Below, in pieces: positions 21,158 to 32,705 of a stretch of 64,000 bases of DNA. The DNA is taken from contig OY756960.1 of assembly GCA_963580455.1 (NCBI GenBank), forward strand, positions 27,525,238 through 27,589,237, written 5' to 3'. The translations under genes and the position numbers were made by a program. Each line of letters opens with the position of its first letter. The first letter of the stretch is position 1. This stretch comes from Euonymus europaeus (taxonomy: Eukaryota; Streptophyta; Magnoliopsida; Celastrales; Celastraceae). A model generated the notes under the pieces. That model was given only the letters and a program-made list of their open reading frames with translations, had not been told where the DNA came from and did no database searches.

Positions 21158-24016
21158 ATGGAAGATGAGAGAGGGAAGGTGAGGGCTTTGATTGACAAGG
21201 CCACCAACTCCACGGCCCGAGAGGTCGATCCCCGTCTACTTAGGGCCATTAAGTCGGTGGTCCGATACTCCGATTCGGAGCTCCGACTCGCTGCCCAAAC
21301 CCTCCTGGACCTCATGAAACGCGACCACTCTCAGGTCCGCCTCACCTCGCTCTTTCTGATTAGCTTGGATTTGATTGAAAAATATGAATACTCGCTGTAA
21401 TTGGATCATCTTAATTCAGTTTTAAACTCCTTTCTTATTAAATTGTGATTGTGATGTAACCGAATGAGGTAGTCTAGGGTTTGGTTTGATTGCAAATAAA
21501 TTTAGGGAATTTTGGCAATTTGTGGCGAATTTCGTTTTTTCTCTGTTGAAGTTTAGAGTTGGCGCGTTTTAGTTCATTAATGGCCGTTTCTTAACTGCAT
21601 TAGGTCGTAGTTGAAGCTCTTTTGATCAAATGAAGAGATAGGTTTTTTGATTATGGTGATTCTTGGCATCCTGTTCTCAAGAATTAGATTTTTTTTTTCT
21701 CAGCTTATAATCCGTGGTTTGTTCATTGCTTCATACCCTTCTTATAATGTCCATATTGGAACCAAATCCCCTTTGGATTTGACTGAAGTGAAGCTCGGTC
21801 TTATGATCATGGCACCCTTAGGTCCCAAACTTTTTTGGACTTGTTTTTGAATGAAAGTTTTATCGCGAAGCTCAATAATGAATTCGTTGTTGAATTTGTT
21901 TTTCAGATAAGGACTGGTTTTTGCATTTTAAGGTTGTTACAATGTGATCCTGGCGGTACTTGTTTAAACCTCAAAAATACCCTCTTGTGATTTTGGTCTT
22001 TTGCAGACCCTGAGATGACTCTTCTGTCATTTTTCCTCAACCCCTCATCAACGGTTCTTATTGAATTGAATCCCATAGTTTTAAGGTCTAGTAGTTTTGT
22101 TATGGTGTAAATCTTTTGCTTGCATCATATGTTGTGGGTTTGCGAGGGGGTTTACTATTTGAACTTTCTTTGCCACATTAGAGAGAGAGATTTCATAAAT
22201 TTAATAATTGAATACGAATTTTGTTTTGCAGGTCCGTTACCTTACACTTCTCATAATAGATGAACTATTTATGCGGTCAAAGCTCTTCAGAACCATTGTT
22301 GTTGAAAACTTTGATCAGTTACTGAGTTTGAGTGTTGGATTCCGAAGAAATCTGCCACTTCCTGCTCCACCCACCATTGCAGTTATTTTACGTTCAAAGG
22401 CGATTGAGTTCCTGGAGAAATGGAATATTTCATTTGGGATTCATTATAGACAGATCAGATTAGGTTTCGACTATCTTAAAAATGTTCTCAAATTCCAGTT
22501 TTCTAATCTTCGGGCAAATGCAGCAAGGATTCAACAAGAGAGAAGGGAAAGGGAGATACGGTCAAAACAAATTATACAGAATAAGTTTGAATCTCTTAGG
22601 ACTAATCTCTCTGCAATGAAGGAAGAAATACAGTCTACTATAGATGAAATTGAGGAGTGTCTGAATATTGTTTGTCTTAAAGAAGAGAGTATGCCGGCTG
22701 ATTTGTTAGATGATGAAGATTTTGTAGAGTTCAATTCGTCTGAATTGCGCCAAATACGTCTTGATTCATTGAAAGAAGGAAAAAAGGTCCATGAAGATAG
22801 TGACAATAAAGTGGTCTTTGATGTACTGAGGGAGTTGTATAAGCTTCTAGTGACAAAACATCTGGTTTCAATCCAAGAATGGATTTCTGTGCTTGTAAGA
22901 GTTGAAGTCGCAGATAATAGGTTTAGAGATTCCACACTGAAAGAGTTCATAGATATCCGAAATCATCTACAGTCGGTGAAGAAAAAATGTGAAGAATCGG
23001 GTTTTTATGTTCCAAGTACTGCAAAGCATGATAAAGAAGGGGGGGAAGAAGAAGAAGATATCTGGGAGGAGGGTAGGATTGGATCAGTGGAGAAAGAGGG
23101 CACGAGCATAGCCAATAAACTCGATGAGGCTACTGTGCTTACATCAGCTTCTGGTAAGGTGAGTGATGATACCCCTGAATGCAGTAACAAAAGTTCTGAT
23201 GGCAATGATTCCATAGATCGCGAAGGTAGAACTGACACTCGCCCCTTTAGAAATGAGCTTTTGGGTGAAGCTCCTGTGCTGAATTGGAATTCGTCATTGG
23301 ATACTTGGGGGTTGAACGGGGATGTTTTGGCTAACCAAAGAGGCTTGGAGCTTCAAAGTCACTGGGGTAGGGTAGACTATGATGCAGTTATTCCAGCAGA
23401 TAAAATTGCAGAATTGAGTGTTCAGGCGACTCTTTACAAGGTGGAGCATGTAGAAATCCAACCATGTCATGCTCCATTGAGCAAAGGAGGACTCTGCCAT
23501 CGAAGAGATTTGAGAGTTTGCCCATTTCATGGTCCCATTGTTCCACGAGATGATGAAGGAAAACCTATCCATCAGAAATCAATGACAGATGATGGAACCA
23601 GTAGGTCCAGTATTGATTTAGGGATCAATATGGTTCAGCAGTTGGCAAAACAAGCTGTGAAGAACGTTCGGGAAAGAGATAATGAGGAAGCAGGGAAGAG
23701 AAAAATCAATAAGCAATTGCTCAAGCGTGCAAAGCTAGCAAAGATTCGGGAGCACAATGAAGCGGTTCTACGGGATGCTGCAATAGCTTCAACTTCTACA
23801 TCTGCAACTGTGGGAGGAGATCCAGTGGGAAACAATTTGGAGAGGTTGCCAACCAGGGACAAGGAGACACTTGCATCCATGTTGCGTAAGAAAGTCAATA
23901 CAAGAGAGAGATTAGCTCAAAGACTTCTGAATGCACGGGCTAGTAATGCAACAATAAGACAGCTAACTCTAGATGAAGATGCAAATTACAAAGAAGCCTT
24001 CCCAAATCAATGGTAA
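21158..24016 (+). CDS. UVSSA: UV-stimulated scaffold protein A (UVSSA) homologue
   Basis: Predicted transcription-coupled nucleotide excision repair factor; in animals UVSSA binds stalled RNA polymerase II and helps recruit TFIIH. Two exons, 21158-21334 and 22232-24016, join at CAG|GTC in phase 0 to give 653 residues. The N-terminal third is a helical VHS/ENTH-like domain (for example VRYLTLLIIDELFMRSKLFR, starting at residue 60). The middle contains coiled-coil-rich and acidic segments (GGEEEEDIWEEGRIG). The C-terminal DUF2043 region carries the zinc-type motif CHAPLSKGGLCHRRDLRVC followed by PFHG (about 470-495). The very end is basic. The ATG at 21158 precedes the conserved MEDERGKVRALIDKAT; an in-frame upstream ATG at 21125 is less likely. 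Arabidopsis At3g61800 is the counterpart I recall, two genes from the protease there too. Confidence 0.9.
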
Positions 24017-26439
24017 ATTATATTTGCATCCTGAGCTGGTGGACAATCTCAAAAGAATAGTGTTTCAGCCTCTCAGTTGCTTATGTTAATATTGTCAAGT
24101 ATATCAGTTCCTTTATGGAGACACATTGTTCTTTTGTTGGTTGCATATCTTATAATATGTCGAGCTATTTATCATGGAATGCCGGAATGCCATGCTATTT
24201 ATGGAGACACACTTATTTCATGGAATGCCGGAATGTTGTCATCGGGGCTTCTTGCTCTGTGATAGAAGAATGATAGAGCTAACTTTTTGTCCAGTCTTGT
24301 AAATATGTACGTTATGTATTATTTTCCCGAATTCTTGTGAGAAATTTGATTCGGTGGAATAAAGATAGATTGAACTGCAATGGCCTTGTTTTGTTCTTAA
24401 GTTTGGTACTCATCAAAGTTTGTACACTGCCATAATCTTTGGGGCTGCTTCTCTTTGATTCTGAATGAGCCTGGAAACCCCTGAGAACGTAAGACCATCT
24501 TCTCCATTCTCTCTTGCATATGATAAATGAGATAATGTGTGCCCCCAGGTAAAGGATTCATAACACAATAATAACGTATATTCTCACACAAAAGATTTAA
24601 AATAAAATTTTCCCATTTATATTTTTCATCCGTATCTAATATTTCAAGGCACACAATATCATTTTTCTATAAAATAAGCAATCTTGTTGGATAGTGCTAA
24701 TTGGGGGATGCATTTCACCAATGTACTATTAACAACCAGGCTTCTCGAGCCACTCTACGAAAGATAAACTGAGAATTCTGCAAACTCTTCTATCGATTCA
24801 CCGAAAACAAATAATCATGATTAGGAGGAAGAGCTCGGTCTTGGTTTCAGTTGGGCAGCACTTAGGGTGCCACCTCTGACTTCGGGTACAATACAAGGGA
24901 TCCTAGCTTAGTAAGAAGAAAGAGAAGAGAGGAGCAACATCTACATTGGTTGATCGAAAGGAAGTTGCACAAGAGCAACCAATTCTACGAAGATCAACAA
25001 GCTAGAGTTAGGAAGCTCTTTGGTTAACGGCACTTAGGAAACCAGTTAGACTACATCATTGTATACCCCACTCCTTTGGGGACAACAAGGTACTCCAATA
25101 GCAACCATTGGCTCACCTACTACTAAGAGGTGCCAAAGGAGGTTACTAAGGCATCCATCCTGGGTCCACAAACCCAACAGTAGAAGCTCCTAGCCAAGAA
25201 GAATGGCTCCTTTCGCTTGGGTTCGCTCCTTGATTGGTTGGGTTGCCTGGGTGCGGGAACCCCATGCCTAGCCCGGTAAGCCTTTCACTCCTCTTATTCA
25301 TTTCACTCATTAATGTTAAAAATGAATTACATAATAATATTTCTTTCATTACGAGCCTATCAAACATTTCTTTTTGTCATTTCACCCTCACTTGGTTCTG
25401 TTACCGTTCGATATTCTCGCTGATTCGACGGTGACCTGTGAAGAAAAGGGATTGGGTACGTTGCTATCCCCTGAAACAGAAGCAAACTCCGCGTTAATTT
25501 CGCAAGAAACTGAGCCAATCAAGGAGACTAAGCTTGGCTTCTCAATCTCAAGTCACCTGATCGAGAAGCCAGAGTTGATTTTTTTTTTTCTGGTTTGGTT
25601 AATGAGTGAATTCCCGGTAGTAGCGTGCAGGAACAGGAAGGGAGGTCTTGGAGGGGCATGGGAGTAATAATAATTGTACTTAGGGGCATTACTATAATCC
25701 GGATAGGGTGTTGGCAAGTTGCGTTCTTTTAACGCAATCTTCACGCGAACTTTACCGTGAGGACGACCAGAGGGACGCAACAGCTCGATCGTGAGGACCG
25801 AGTTAACCAAGCGGGAGTTTTTCGGTCCAGACTAGCTTTGTCTTGGCGGGCCTGGAGTTGGAAGATCTCCAGGGTGAGGACGGATTCGTGGGGCGGCGAC
25901 AAAGAGGGAAGTTGATGGTGACAGAAAAAATGGGTTTGTTGATTTTTCCTCAGCTTCTATTACCAGAGTTGTGGATCCATTAGCTAGTGCAAGAATGTGT
26001 TCCTTGATGGTGAGGGAAAGGAGATAGACTTCTGGTGGTTTGAAGAAAGAGACACAGACTTCAAATCCAAGTGGATTAATACGGCGATGTGTGGTTAATT
26101 TTGGCCCATTAGATAAGTTGGACGGAGTAGATTTGAGAAATAGGAGCGTCTGCTATTACCCCAATCCAAAGAAAAGAAGCGTCTTTTCAGATTAGAAGAT
26201 TACAAATTATATTTTTGTTTTGAGTTCGTCCTTCGAAAATCTTGAACCCGCAGTCATAAATAATACGCCTGCAAGAATCATACCTACCAACCGCAAAAAC
26301 CCAAGTATTATTGATTTCTGGTCTTTAGTCTGTCTTTCTATCTTGGGGTCCAAGATATGCAGAAAGGGATCAAACCCATCAGGGAGTAGCCTTGAAAATT
26401 TGAATAATTTGTTTCGTCTTTTCTTGGGAGTAACTATTA
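24017..26439. other. Intergenic DNA between UVSSA and SINAT
   Basis: The UVSSA 3' flank carries a partial duplication of TTTATGGAGACACA and CATGGAATGCCGGAATG (24113-24235) and an AATAAA at about 24358. From about 24690 to 25600 the sequence looks unrelated to the neighbouring genes, but no element type could be named. A possible C2-domain fragment (25553-25980, minus) is listed separately. The region just before 26440 is presumed promoter and leader of the SINAT gene. Confidence 0.4.
25553..25980 (-). pseudogene. Possible fragment of a C2-domain (SRC2-like) gene
   Basis: On the minus strand a broken reading contains LLRPSGRPHGKVRVKIALKE (about 25725-25785) followed by a tyrosine/proline-rich segment (YNYYYSHAPPRPP). 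The RPSGRP-x-GK/A linker followed by a Pro/Tyr-rich tail is characteristic of plant small C2-domain proteins such as SRC2. The upstream part has stops in all frames and no clean C2 domain, so at best this is a degenerate fragment. The call rests on one motif. Confidence 0.35.
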
Positions 26440-29400
26440 ATGGAGATGCAGAGCATTGAATGTGTGCCATCCACAGATGGGATGGTTGAGGATGAGATCC
26501 ATCTCACCCATACCCAGTTCCCGTCAGTACCGGTTTCAAAGCCTCTCGGCAATATACTGTCCCCTGGAATTCATCCCGGCACCACCAGTGTCCACGAGCT
26601 TCTGGAATGCCCTGTTTGTACCAATTCTATGTACCCGCCGATTCATCAGGTCTGCCCTTCACAATTGGCTTAATTCTTTTGCTCATTTATTTGTATTTCA
26701 AATTCGTTTGTTCGATGCCTTAGATTGATGGGTATTTGTTTCATTTAGGGTTGGCCTTCAGAATGAGTGTAAATCATGTGGGGTAAGATCAAGTGATGAT
26801 TTGCATGTTAATCTGGCTTCCAATGCAATATAGTTGATTGCCTTGTGTCACCAGTTAGAACAATTCTACCCCACCTCATTTTTAGGACTACTTTTTGTTG
26901 CTGCTACTTTGTCCGCAAAATCGTGAAAGGAACTTCAACGGATCGTTTCATAACGTAGGTATAATAACCTGACAATTTCTCTCAAGGAATGACACAATTC
27001 TTGGCTGTTTTTTTTGTAAAAAATTATATATAGTGTTGCAAATTTGCAATCACTAACGAATATGGAGTCATGAAAGAATATTCGCTTTTTTCCCTTCTTT
27101 TTTGTTCTTCCTTCTCTAAGAATTGTTGCCTTAGTGGGTGAGTTTGTAACCATATCCCTCATTAGTCACTGACTAATCACGATCTCTTGAGATGATTATT
27201 TTGAAATTTTCCTTACTGGTAAGGGGTTTGCTGTTTTGATCAATTTTGGTGTGAGTTTGGAATTTGTCTCTTTGTAGAATATGAGGAAGTAAAGGAACTA
27301 AAAACATGCTGGATAAAATTCTAAGCTGGTAACTTGATGGACTGAGGTTTGATAAAATTTTGATTGTAGGCTTTTTGGTGGAAGAACATATTCGGTTGTT
27401 GAAGTTTTGAGTAGGAATTTCTCTAAGCTAGCTTTTAATGCCAATAAATTGCCTGAAAAAGGGTTGATACTGAATTTCAGCTGGTACTGAGGAGGTGGCC
27501 AAACGGTAGATTAACATTTGTTAACTGACTTGTTATGATAGATGGGGAGACACTTGAGATTGGAATATGGTGATGGAAGGAGGTGTGCTTTAAGATGTCT
27601 AATAGAGAATATCCAAGATTTGATGGGAAAGGATTTCACAATTGTCTTGATTTTATTTCCACAAAATTGAATATGATTATATGGAGAATAAACAATAACT
27701 TTGAGGCATCATCGTAGAGTCTTTTAGCCATTCCATTTTAAGGTCCATAGACATCTTAAAATCCCAGAGAGTGCTTCGTATTCAGTTTTAATTATTTTCA
27801 AAAGATTTCACAGAAACATAGTTAGCATGTGTGATCCTTCTTGTGTTTGTCTTCCTGCTATTTGGTGACAGGACAAATTCCTAATTGGCATACATAGAAA
27901 ATAGGCTTATATCCATTGCATGAGGTCAGTCATATTGAAGAGGGCATAAATGGCTATGTTTGTAGGTGAGAAAATTGGTAATTAAAAACATTGTGATTAT
28001 CTTTCTATATGCAAGCTTTTAAAAGAAGAAGTGTAAGAACTAGGAAGTTCTTATTTCTTGTTTTGGAAAGTTCTTTTATCAAGAGGTACCTGTTTAAAGG
28101 TTGTTGAAAATGGTAATAAAGTACAAGAAATAAATTGAAGGGTTTGCACTTGGAAGTTTCTACATGAGGTCTTTACTCTTTCAGGTCGAAACATAGGAGT
28201 ATGGGTGAATATACTCGGTTGGTTAACCACAGGCCTAATTTTTAATTTTAACATTGTCTCCAATGATATTATTCATTTTAGAAAATAGGTATGGAAAACC
28301 AACATATTGTTGAAGATGTCAATGTGCTTAATTGATTGAGTATTGATATCGGTTTTGATGTTCCTTATTTGGATATTGGTCAAGTTTGGTTTTATTATTT
28401 CCCCCCTCTTCTGCTCATTTTTGCTTATATTTACACTGTTTTTCTCGAGAAAAAAATTGGAATTCAGGAAAAATCAGCGACATCAAACTCAAGTTTCTCT
28501 GGCAAGACAATATCACCTATTGGGAGCAGCCACAAAATCTTGTTCCTGGAGTTTTATAACCTACAGATGCTAGTTTTGTTAGCCTTCTAAAATAATTGGT
28601 GTACGGTATTGGCTGATGTCACAAGTAAATTGTTGTTTTCTGCAGTGCCATAATGGACATACGCTCTGTTCAACCTGTAAAACAAGGGTGCATAACAGGT
28701 GCCCTACCTGTAGGCAGGAGCTTGGAGATATAAGATGTCTAGCATTGGAAAAGGTGGCTGAATCACTTGAATTGCCTTGCAAGTACATATCCCTTGGGTG
28801 CCCTGAGATCTTTCCTTACTACAGCAAACTCAAACACGAGTCCTTGTGTAACTTCAGGCCATACAACTGTCCATATGCTGGATCAGAGTGTTCTGCTGTT
28901 GGGGATATCCCATTTCTTGTTGCCCATTTGAGGGACGATCATAAGGTGGACATGCATTCTGGATGCACTTTTAACCATCGTTATGTCAAGTCCAATCCTC
29001 GTGAAGTGGAAAATGCTACATGGATGTTAACTGTAAGTGTGATTATCCTTTTAAATGTCTATGTTATGGGGTTTTGTTTCTTTAGCCACAGAAGCATTGT
29101 TCAAGACCCTTCCTAAAACATACAGGATCAAGTAATTGAGATCTGCTTGCATATTTATTATGGTCAGGTATTTCACTGCTTTGGTCAATACTTCTGTCTC
29201 CATTTTGAGGCTTTCCAGCTCGGGATGGCTCCTGTTTATATGGCATTCCTCCGTTTCATGGGCGATGATATAGAAGCCCGAAACTACAGCTACAGTCTGG
29301 AGGTGGGAGGGAATGGCCGGAAACTGATTTGGGAAGGCACTCCAAGAAGCATAAGAGATAGCCACAGAAAAGTCAGGGACAGCCATGACGGCCTCGTCAT

Positions 29401-29524
29401 ACAGCGTAACATGGCCCTCTTCTTCTCTGGAGGAGATAGGAAAGAGTTGAAACTACGGGTTACAGGTCGGATATGGAAAGAACAGCAAAATCCAGAGGGC
29501 GGGGCGTGCATACCCAACTTTTGA
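26440..29524 (+). CDS. SINAT: SINAT-type RING E3 ubiquitin ligase (seven-in-absentia family)
   Basis: Predicted E3 ubiquitin ligase; plant SINAT proteins mark transcription regulators, ABA-pathway components and autophagy factors for turnover. Three exons (26440-26649, 28646-29032, 29168-29524) join in phase 0 to 317 residues, the usual SINAT length. The C3HC4 RING spans about 57-92: LECPVCTNSMYPPIHQ ends exon 1, and CHNGHTLCSTCKTRVHNRC opens exon 2. The SINA zinc fingers follow (CKYISLGCPEIFPYYSKLKH, then LCNFRPYNCPY), then the TRAF-like substrate-binding domain (VFHCFGQYFCLHFEAFQLG, then GNGRKLIWEGTPRSIRDSH). The first intron, which splits the RING, is about 2 kb. Arabidopsis SINAT3 (At3g61790) lies beside UVSSA, as here. 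Start: the only ATG upstream of the acidic N-terminus in this frame. Confidence 0.94.
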
Positions 29525-29940
29525 AGTTAGGGCCTCTCTCTCCTCCCTCTTGTGTGAGTACTGAATTTCTTGTTGTGGCAATTGTAGATGCAGATAATTG
29601 AGAATCCTTGGTACTCTTGTTGAACTGGAGACTTCACCTTTTATATGTTGTTAATAAGCTTGCTTTTTAATTTGCCTAAAATTTGGTTCTTGGCATTGTA
29701 ATGACGTCTCAGATATACAGTCTGTTGTTATAAATGGTTGATGATGCAACTTCAATGTTTTTTTTTTCTTTTATCTTTGGACACCCACAATGTTTGGTAC
29801 CATTTAAGTACATGTATTGAAGATCAGCTGAGAAGACGACAATTGTCATAAAAAATGAGATGAAAAAAGATTTGAAGGATTTTTGTTTTGCTTTTAAGTC
29901 TAGCTTTATAAACAGTGAGGAATGACGATAATGCATTTAC
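29525..29940 (+). other. SINAT 3' flank, nothing else seen
   Basis: AT-rich downstream sequence of the SINAT gene, with a T-run near 29760. No gene was recognised in it. Confidence 0.4.
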
Positions 29941-30440
29941 ATATTGACAACTATATACCCAACTTTTCTGCAACACTTCCAGTAAGACAACCGTCCAGCA
30001 ATCTCATCAAGGTGGTGATCCAGAATTTGGAACCAGGTTTTCAGGGAAATCAGCATCACTTGTACCAGGAAGCATAGAATCCGGTGGCCAGTGCTTCCAA
30101 TGACAAATGGAGTCAGCCCCGTCTCTACTCCTTTCTTCAGCAGCATGGTGGAGATTCGAAGTAGACAAGCACTTTTAATGGGAATGTCCCATCCATGAAA
30201 CTTCAGAAGATATATCTTCCTCCGCATCCAATGATTTTATGTAGTCAACAATCTCATCAGCTTGAGGTTTGAAAGTTTGAGGCCAATAGAGCCAATCAAA
30301 TGTACAGTCCTCGAAATGCAGAGGCAAGAAAGAGGAGTTACTAACAATGAATGAAACATTCAACCAACCAAAGTGAGGGCAAACAGTCATTTCTAACCCT
30401 CCCCTCAACCCCCAATCCAAGCACAGCCTAAAGGAAAAAG
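29941..30440 (-). other. Coding-like sequence of unknown function, minus strand
   Basis: Two overlapping frames on the minus strand read as plausible protein. One contains WPQTFKPQADEIVDYIKS (about 30220-30285). The other, starting just downstream, contains GWDIPIKSACLLRIS and GLTPFVIGSTGHRILCFLVQ (about 30055-30195), which looks like a membrane-associated segment. They are in different frames, so either an intron or a frameshift separates them. I recognise no family. This may be the 3' part of a gene whose first exon lies in the duplicated region to the right. It could equally be a pseudogene. Confidence 0.3.
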
Positions 30441-30460
30441 GTTTGGATTTGGTGCAGTCG

Positions 30461-31040
30461 AAATGCAAAATAAAGCTGCATTTTGGATCCACGTAGATCA
30501 ACTAAGAAACAAGAAAGAGAAATGCGGAGAGGGACACAGGATTCTTACCAAACTGGAAGAACCAGAGAGAACAGTAGGAGGAACCCAGCTTAAATGGAAG
30601 ACCAAGAATAGCTAATTCGCATATTTGGGGTTTGGGGACGACGAAAGCTAGGGAGCTCATTGTCAAAAAAATAAAAAAAACGTAGTCTGTCAGACAACCG
30701 TGTGACCATCCCAACCATATGATGGCTGAGAACGATCATCTACTGCATCAAAATGCAAAATAAAGCTGCATTTTGGATCCACGTAGATCAACTAAGAAAC
30801 AAGAAAGAGAAATGCGGAGAGGGACACAGGATTCTTACCAAACTGGAAGAACCAGAGAGAACAGTAGGAGGAACCGAGCTTAAATGGAAGACCAAGAATA
30901 GCTAATTCGCATATTTGGGGTTTGGGGACGACGAAAGCTAGGGAGCTCATTGTCAAAAAAATAAAAAAAACGTAGTCTGTCAGACAACCGTGTGACCATC
31001 CCAACCATATGATGGCTGAGAACGATCATCTACTGCATCA
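30461..31040. repeat. 290-bp tandem duplication, two nearly identical copies
   Basis: Copy 1 is 30461-30750 and copy 2 is 30751-31040. Both start AAATGCAAAATAAAGCTGC and end ATCATCTACTGCATCA. By eye the only difference is C at 30586 versus G at 30876, which implies a very recent event, or an assembly artefact. Each copy carries the same minus-strand open frame starting MSSLAFVVPKPQICELA, with a GTAAGA donor-like site after it. The duplication may therefore have doubled a first exon of the unidentified minus-strand gene. Confidence 0.95.
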
Positions 31041-31475
31041 ACGGCCGGTGACCACAATGCTGTTAATCCCGCTCTGATCACACGGTCAGAACTCATCCAC
31101 CAGACTCTAGTTCCTGTCTCCTTAGAACTCAAGGACACAGATGTACGATCCTATAGAACAGATCCTGTTCAAGTAAGGTCGTGACACTTGTTTTCCACGA
31201 AACTCCTTAAAAACACCTCATTCTCCTCGTTTCTTTACGATGTGGTACTTCTGTGCCTGCAAGTCATTTATTTTGATCATCATCACATCAAGACGTGACA
31301 AAATAAGATGACGTCATATTTTCCAAAAAAAGAAAAACATTTTTCCATGGGCCCCACATTTCACAACATATTACAAATATATATATATGTCACGGCTAGC
31401 CAGAAAATGTTGTCAACACGATGAATTTTAGAAAGAAAATGTTCTGAATGGTTGCTCTACTTCTACTGGTCTGAT
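31041..31475. other. Intergenic DNA, nothing recognised
   Basis: This stretch lies between the tandem duplication and the lone DUF212 exon. It includes a short TA-rich run (31376-31389). No gene or element was recognised. Confidence 0.4.
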
Positions 31476-31655
31476 TCAATGAAGAAAAATGCAGCAGCTC
31501 CTTAGGTTGCAACCTTGACTGCACTTACAAGCAATCATCATGCCAAGCAAAGCTCCAGCAAGAACTTGTGATGGGGTGTGACCAAGAAGCTCTTTCAGCT
31601 TTCTTCGACTGATAGGGTGACCCTGAAACAAGTCCTCAATGATCACATTAAGCAC
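31476..31655 (-). pseudogene. Isolated last exon of a DUF212 (acid phosphatase/vanadium haloperoxidase-related) gene
   Basis: The exon starts after a CGCAG acceptor at 31655 and reads VLNVIIEDLFQGHPISRRKL, then KELLGHTPSQVLAGALLGMM, to a stop at 31476. LN-x-II followed by a LGHTP-x-QV-x-AGA-x-LG block is the C-terminal signature of the DUF212 family of PAP2-like membrane proteins. The preceding exons should encode the SSHSA and DA-GVR-HAG motifs, and I did not find them between here and 32700. Only this exon seems to remain. The Arabidopsis relative I recall is At3g61770, located between SINAT3 and the b561 gene, which is the same position. The exon itself is well preserved, so recent loss or a missed distant exon cannot be excluded. 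Confidence 0.7.
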
Positions 31656-32705
31656 CTGCGTCAAATCGATGAACTTCAATGCTCTAGATGAGTATAAATG
31701 CATTATGATTTCACTCATCTAAATGGTGTTGCCAAACTTACTGCACTTGGTTTGATTGAGTAAGCATAGGCACCGGCGATCGATGTTCGTTGCCATAATG
31801 GATTTCGTCACTGCATACAAATGCATATTTCTACTGAGAATCAATACACTTAGCATCCTCTCAAACTCATTGTGCTGGAATCCCAATCAGATGAACAGAC
31901 ATAATTTAGTTGAATTGTACTCAACCTAATGAAATTTGTCAAGACTTGTGTCTCAGCCAACGGTTGAGGGTAAGTCATTGATTTATAAGTAAAGATTCAA
32001 TCGTGTGAGCCTTAGGCCTAAGAGCGAATAATACTTCTTGTTTTAGTTAGACAATAGATATACGGTAGTTTGGGCGTTTCAGTTTGGATGGCCTAACATT
32101 GTAGTTTGTTTTCAGACACATGTTTCTCTAACCATACGAACACTATTTTTGGGGACAAAAAGAATCTAATCAGTTGAGATTAATACAATTATTGCATTAT
32201 AATCAATCTTATTGCTATTATTCTGGTGTGATAGGCCCAAATTTAGGCAAAAAAATTAACTCTTTCTACCATCTCTAACTAATTTCTTTGGAATAAGAAC
32301 TGATTCATTTGAAGCGAATCAAATGCAATTCCATTCCAACCCAACTCAATCATTTGACAACAACAATTTTCTTGTAAACAGCTGTTATATACCAATCAAT
32401 CATCTCTTCTCAAGTAGTGCAACACTTGTCAGAAACAGGAAGAAGAAAACAATTCAGTTTGATTATACAACACAAAGCAGAACATGTTGATTGGTGGTGG
32501 TCAAATTTACAGGCATTTGGCGGGAATGATGAGTACCTGCCACCAGCAACTACCTTTAACCCCATCATCCTCACCAACCACAATGAAATCTTAAACACCA
32601 AGAAACCCCAACAACCTTGTGATCACATCTTTCTCATCCCAACATTTTTCATTTCTTGTTTCCCCTTTTTTTTTTTGAGGAAACTAGAGATCCTTGATCA
32701 CAACA
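31656..32705. other. Intergenic DNA before the b561 gene
   Basis: No other gene was recognised. The last 300 bases are presumed promoter and leader of the b561 gene, including a T-run at about 32665-32675. The expected upstream exons of the DUF212 gene were looked for here on the minus strand and not found. Confidence 0.4.
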
